Positions 5,575 through 8,198 of a stretch of 8,198 bases of DNA are shown here, piece after piece. The notes under the pieces were generated by a model, which saw nothing but the letters and a program-made list of their open reading frames with translations, was not told the DNA's origin and did not search any database. This DNA is from JAZDCZ01 sp046757925 (lineage in GTDB: Bacteria; Gemmatimonadota; Gemmatimonadetes; Gemmatimonadales; GWC2-71-9). How positions within the stretch are numbered: the stretch's first letter is position 1; each line of letters opens with the position of its first letter. The stretch covers positions 1-8,198 of the forward strand of contig JBHHZE010000089.1 in the NCBI GenBank assembly GCA_046757925.1. Direction: 5' to 3'. A program made the position numbers and the translations under genes.

Positions 5575-6999
5575 ATGTCAACAGCCGCCGATCGAGTATC
5601 AGCATCCGAAAAACCGTTCCCGTTTTGGCCCGCGGTGCGGGAGTCCATCCGCGGAACGACACAGGATTTCACGGCCGGCCCGATAGGCCGGGCGATCCTG
5701 CTGCTTGCCGTGCCCATGGTTCTGGAAACGGCAATGGAATCCGTGTTCGCCGTGGTGGACGTGTTCTTTGTGTCGCGCCTGGGACCCGAGGCTGTTGCCA
5801 CGGTGGGCCTCACGGAGTCGATGCTGACACTAATTTACACCGTGGCGCTGGGACTGAGCATCGGCGTCACTGCCATGGTGGCGCGTCGTATCGGAGAGAA
5901 AGACCCCGACGGCGCCGCTCGCACGGCGGTCCAAGCAATCGCACTGGGAGTGGGTGTGGCCGCGGTTCTCGGGATTGTGGGAGGCGTGTTTGCGCCACAC
6001 CTGCTCGGCCTGATGGGCGCCGCACCCGAGCTTGTAGGGCCGGGAGCCGCGTACACTCGCGTCATGCTCAGCGCCAACGCCACCGTCCTGCTGCTGTTCC
6101 TGATAAACGCAATCTTCCGCGGCGCCGGTGATGCGGCAATCGCAATGCGGATGCTGTGGCTTGCCAACGGTATCAACATTTTCTTGGATCCGGCCCTCAT
6201 CTTTGGCATCGGACCGTTCCCGGAACTCGGCATCCAGGGCGCTGCCGTCGCAACGAACGTCGGGCGCGGCACCGCCGTGCTGGTACAGCTGCTGGTTCTG
6301 GCACGAGCGTCGGGCCGGATCAAGATCGCCGCCCGGCACCTGCGACTGTATCCGCACGTGATGTGGGAACTCGTTCGGTTGTCGGGAACGGGGATGTTCC
6401 AGGTCTTCATCGGGATGGCCAGTTGGATCGGACTCATCCGCATCCTGGCGGGATTCGGCAGCGAGGTGCTCGCGGGCTACACGATCGGTATTCGTGTCAT
6501 CATCTTTGCACTGCTGCCCAGTTGGGGGATGAGCAACGCCGCCGCCACCATGGTGGGCCAGGCGCTGGGCGCAAAGAAGCCCGACCGCGCCGAGCGCTCG
6601 GTGTGGATGGCGGGGTTCTACAACATGCTCTTCTTGGGAATGATAGGTCTGTTGTTCGTGCTGTTCGCGCCGCAGATAGTCAGCGTGTTCACGAGCGACC
6701 CGGAACCTGCGCGCTACGCGGTGCTGTGTCTCAGGATAGTGAGTTCCGGATTTTTATTCTACGCCTACGGCATGGTGCTGACCCAATCGTTCAACGGTGC
6801 CGGCGACACGTGGACGCCTACTGTCATCAATCTGTTTTGCTTCTGGTTGTTCGAGCTGCCGTTCGCGTACGTGATGGCCTACGTGTTCGATGTCGGACCG
6901 GTGGGGGTGTTCGTTGCCATGACCGTTGCGTTCTCGTCGTTGGCCCTGGTGAGTGCGGCGGTGTTCCGGCGCGGTAGCTGGAAAACCAAGGTGGTATAG
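5575..6999 (+). CDS. MATE family multidrug/cation efflux transporter
   Basis: A 474-residue inner-membrane antiporter of the MATE family, which exports drugs or metabolites in exchange for sodium ions or protons. Twelve hydrophobic segments are expected, in two homologous halves: AVPMVLETAMESVFAVVDVF (45-64) with SRLGPEAVATVGL opens the first, and SGTGMFQVFIGMASWIGLIR (270-289) with LAGYTIGIRV opens the second. FRGAGD (181-186) and FNGAGDTWTP (406-415) are the matching repeat signatures, and FLDPALIFG (203-211) is the family's conserved stretch. The first 40 residues form a soluble leader slightly longer than usual. Length is normal and no damage is seen. The ATG at 5575 lacks a clear Shine-Dalgarno, but no other start precedes the first helix. 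Its stop is only three bases from the convergent lipocalin stop. Substrate unknown. Confidence 0.93.
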   Translation: MSTAADRVSASEKPFPFWPAVRESIRGTTQDFTAGPIGRAILLLAVPMVLETAMESVFAVVDVFFVSRLGPEAVATVGLTESMLTLIYTVALGLSIGVTAMVARRIGEKDPDGAARTAVQAIALGVGVAAVLGIVGGVFAPHLLGLMGAAPELVGPGAAYTRVMLSANATVLLLFLINAIFRGAGDAAIAMRMLWLANGINIFLDPALIFGIGPFPELGIQGAAVATNVGRGTAVLVQLLVLARASGRIKIAARHLRLYPHVMWELVRLSGTGMFQVFIGMASWIGLIRILAGFGSEVLAGYTIGIRVIIFALLPSWGMSNAAATMVGQALGAKKPDRAERSVWMAGFYNMLFLGMIGLLFVLFAPQIVSVFTSDPEPARYAVLCLRIVSSGFLFYAYGMVLTQSFNGAGDTWTPTVINLFCFWLFELPFAYVMAYVFDVGPVGVFVAMTVAFSSLALVSAAVFRRGSWKTKVV

Positions 7000-7002
7000 G
7001 TC

Positions 7003-7506
7003 TTACTCGATCCGTACGAGTGTCGTAACCCGCGTTTCACGACCGTCCTCCGACACGCGTTTGATCTTCAAGCTGTCGCCGGCATACGAGAGTCTGTAGG
7101 TGTAACTACTTCCGTCCATGGAGTTGGGACTCTTGGCCAACGTCGGCACGATCGTGAGCGTCGAGTCGGTTGCGTCGTACGTGCCGGAATGAGCATGAAA
7201 CACGTCGAACGCGGCGAGCCGCACCGGATCGCTCGTCTCGGCAGTGAAGAGTTCTCGCGGTCCGCTCTCGCGGATTTCCTGGACGCTGAAATATCGCTCG
7301 GCAAAGATGTACAGTCCGGGTTGGGGATTCGTTTCGATTCGCGTAGAGCCGTTTCTCGTGAACGACCGCTCGACCACCTGCCATACCCCACGAATTGAAT
7401 GCGTTGCCGGCTTGCTGCTGCAACCGAACGCGACCCATGCAGTTAGTCCGACCAGGAGAATCGACAACCACCGAAGCGTGTCTGTTTGGACCATCCTATC
7501 TGCCAT
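7003..7506 (-). CDS. Lipocalin-like domain lipoprotein
   Basis: A 167-residue exported protein. A hydrophobic core (13-27) ends at Cys29 (AFGC), a slightly irregular lipobox, so lipid anchoring is likely but not certain. The mature part opens with GVWQVVERSFTRNG (40-53), the start of lipocalin-like (PF13924-type) domains. Alternating strands follow to the end, including GLYIFAERYFSV and FHAHSGTYDATDSTLTIVPT and YRLSYAGDSLKIKRV, consistent with a small beta-barrel that may bind a ligand. Its function is unknown. The ATG at 7506 has GGGAGAAGG immediately upstream, inside the preceding gene, which it overlaps by 11 bases; the pair is therefore an operon and probably translationally coupled. An alternative ATG at 7494 would shorten it by four residues. 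Family assignment rests on my recognition of the opening motif. Confidence 0.8.
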   Translation of the reverse strand: MADRMVQTDTLRWLSILLVGLTAWVAFGCSSKPATHSIRGVWQVVERSFTRNGSTRIETNPQPGLYIFAERYFSVQEIRESGPRELFTAETSDPVRLAAFDVFHAHSGTYDATDSTLTIVPTLAKSPNSMDGSSYTYRLSYAGDSLKIKRVSEDGRETRVTTLVRIE

Positions 7507-7762
7507 GACCTTCTCCCTTGGGCTGCGCGAGCAGCCGCTCGTGGAAATCGAGACGTTCCTGTAGTTCGGCCATATCCTCTCTCAGCGCATGCGTCTGATC
7601 CATCAGGCGTTCCAGCGCATCCGTTACGCGCTCCAGCGCTTCGGGGTCCTTCTGCTGCATGGCCTTGGCATTGATCCGCATCTTCATGGCGATCAATACG
7701 AATGTTCCGATGCCGAACATCGCGATCAGTGCTGCGACGGCCTCTATGATTTGTGGGGGCAT
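7496..7762 (-). CDS. Single-pass membrane protein with coiled coil, PspB-like
   Basis: An 88-residue protein. Residues 5-26 (IIEAVAALIAMFGIGTFVLI and on) form one membrane helix, followed by a basic stretch and a long charged helix (about 40-80) with heptad spacing of Leu, Val and Met: LERVTDALERLMDQTHALRE then ELQERLDFHERLL. This layout matches PspB-type proteins of the phage-shock envelope-stress response, and ERLDFHERLL resembles their C-terminal region, but neither pspA nor pspC is nearby. I call it PspB-like rather than PspB. The ATG at 7762 has GAGG five bases upstream. It is the first gene of an overlapping pair with the lipocalin-like lipoprotein, suggesting a joint role at the cell envelope. 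The existence of the gene is well supported; the function is inference. Confidence 0.78.
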   Translation of the reverse strand: MPPQIIEAVAALIAMFGIGTFVLIAMKMRINAKAMQQKDPEALERVTDALERLMDQTHALREDMAELQERLDFHERLLAQPKGEGHGR

Positions 7763-7813
7763 GTGATCCTCGACCCGAGTTATTGTCTTTAAGCTACTAC
7801 GCGGCCAGCAGGA

Positions 7814-7857
7814 TGTGAGATTCAGGTCATTTCACGTTTCACTTTTCACATCTCACA
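7814..7857. repeat. 8-base inverted repeat enclosing the heptamer array
   Basis: TGTGAGAT (7814-7821) and ATCTCACA (7850-7857) are perfect inverted copies separated by 28 bases. The enclosed sequence includes most of a 7-base tandem array. The outer arms could pair in RNA, but no T tract follows, so a terminator is not supported. Confidence 0.5.
7829..7856. repeat. Four-copy degenerate heptamer repeat (NNTTCAC)
   Basis: ATTTCAC, GTTTCAC, TTTTCAC and ATCTCAC follow one another without spacing. On the - strand they read GTGAGAT, GTGAAAA, GTGAAAC, GTGAAAT, upstream of the PspB-like gene. The shared core is TCAC with a T before it in three copies. The array lies in the gap between divergent genes, so it may be a regulator-binding cluster or simple tandem expansion. 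Confidence 0.6.
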
Positions 7858-7927
7858 CCCTCCCGTTCCCCAGCGCCCCTTGATTTCCTTCGAGCGCCTC
7901 CGGCTCGGCCGGCAGGCCCGGGCCACC

Positions 7928-7956
7928 TTACGCGCACCCTGAGCTAGGGCTATATA
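7928..7956 (+). promoter_or_regulatory. Promoter of the right-edge secreted hydrolase gene
   Basis: TTACGC (7928-7933) and TATATA (7951-7956) are separated by 17 bases. The -10 is good and the -35 keeps the TT start but is otherwise weak. Transcription would start near 7963, giving a leader of about 56 bases before the ATG at 8019. The other bases of 7763-8018 hold the heptamer array and a GC-rich tract (7891-7925) in which I see only a weak 5-base stem. Confidence 0.5.
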
Positions 7957-7959
7957 ACA

Positions 7960-7980
7960 GATCGTAGCGCCGCAACGATC
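7960..7980 (+). other. Inverted repeat at the predicted start site
   Basis: GATCGT (7960-7965) and ACGATC (7975-7980) are perfect inverted 6-base arms with a 9-base centre. They straddle the predicted transcription start of the downstream gene. This could be an operator or a short 5' hairpin. Arms this short occur by chance fairly often. Confidence 0.35.
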
Positions 7981-8018
7981 GGCGCGGTCGAGCCCCGCAC
8001 CCTCATCGAGGAGTAACA

Positions 8019-8198
8019 ATGCTGCGTTCACTCATCGTTGGGTTTTCGTTCCTTGCCGTCGGAACCCTGCAAGCCCAGACTGGAAGCGCGGGAGTATCTC
8101 CGGCCCGCCTCGCGGAACCGGATGTCGTCTTCGAACCCATTCCGGCGACCAACGGGTTCGATGCGTGGGTACGCGAGATCATGGAGGAGTGGAACGTG
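8019..8198 (+). CDS. Secreted protein, probable serine hydrolase (N-terminus only)
   Basis: The first 60 codons of a gene that runs off the window. GAGGAG (8008-8013) lies five bases before the ATG, a strong ribosome binding site. MLRSLIVGFSFLAVGTLQA is a Sec signal peptide, with cleavage likely after Ala19. After a short linker, EPDVVFEPIPATNGFDAW and the following helix VREIMEEWNV look like the opening of beta-lactamase-family serine hydrolases (PF00144, class C-like), in which a segment like NVPGLAVAVV comes next and the SxxK nucleophile motif some 50 residues later. None of the catalytic motifs is inside the window, so the family call rests on the N-terminal style. The product should act outside the cytoplasmic membrane. 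Confidence 0.7.
   Translation, partial: MLRSLIVGFSFLAVGTLQAQTGSAGVSPARLAEPDVVFEPIPATNGFDAWVREIMEEWNV

Noticed and set aside
5830..6443. Two long - strand frames inside the MATE gene.
   Set aside because: High-GC codon bias produces long antisense frames; the translations are rich in Arg, Pro and Ser with no domain, while the + frame is a clear transporter.
6156..6977. A 273-codon + frame overlapping the MATE gene.
   Set aside because: It is a frame-shifted shadow rich in Arg, Gly and His; the MATE frame covers the same bases intact.
7891..7907. CGAGC and GCTCG stem as a terminator or attenuator.
   Set aside because: Only five base pairs with a 7-base loop in a GC-rich tract and no T run; likely chance.

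Overview
The window suggests a moderately high-GC, Gram-negative-type chromosome. Three or four products carry lipoprotein or Sec signal peptides, and genes are packed tightly with convergent ends that touch or overlap. The style (lipoprotein metalloprotease, DUF5655, AAA_14/DUF4143 remnant, serine hydrolase) recalls Gemmatimonadota or a similar soil or marine lineage. That placement is inference from protein style; no marker gene is present.

Left edge (1-548): a complete BrnT/BrnA type II toxin-antitoxin pair, with visibly lower GC than the rest of the window (sampled 60-base lines about 40-50% GC, against about 73% in a sampled line of the transporter gene). It is driven by a near-consensus promoter whose -10 box lies inside a perfect inverted repeat. 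The predicted transcript starts at the toxin ATG, so the message would be leaderless.

Region 549-2364: a possible 36-residue membrane mini-ORF, then a lipoprotein glutaminyl-peptide cyclotransferase on +. This converges with, and overlaps, a lipoprotein zinc metalloprotease of metzincin type on -. The cyclotransferase ends in about 54 non-family residues, part of which is antisense to the protease gene.

Region 2365-3793 (+): a UUCG-capped hairpin leader, a DUF5655 zinc-ribbon protein, and then an odd chimeric ORF. Its first two thirds are TPR repeats; its last third is the C-terminal end of a DUF4143-bearing AAA_14 ATPase. This looks like a deletion or recombination scar that left an open frame.

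Region 3872-5415 (-): a two-gene unit, SDR oxidoreductase followed by a class I SAM methyltransferase with a conserved-looking Cys-Cys...Cys tail. A MATE efflux transporter is transcribed divergently from it (5575-6999).

Region 7003-7762 (-): a small membrane/coiled-coil protein that resembles PspB overlaps by 11 bases a lipocalin-like lipoprotein, suggesting an envelope-related two-gene operon. Upstream lies a 7-base-periodic repeat.

Right edge (8019-8198, +): the first 60 codons of a secreted protein, probably a beta-lactamase-family serine hydrolase, with a recognisable promoter, an inverted repeat at the start site and a strong ribosome binding site.

No rRNA, tRNA, CRISPR array or insertion sequence was seen. 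I did not find a clearly new multi-gene system. The strongest unusual items are the leaderless autoregulated toxin-antitoxin module, the chimeric TPR-DUF4143 frame and the tail-overlapping convergent pair.
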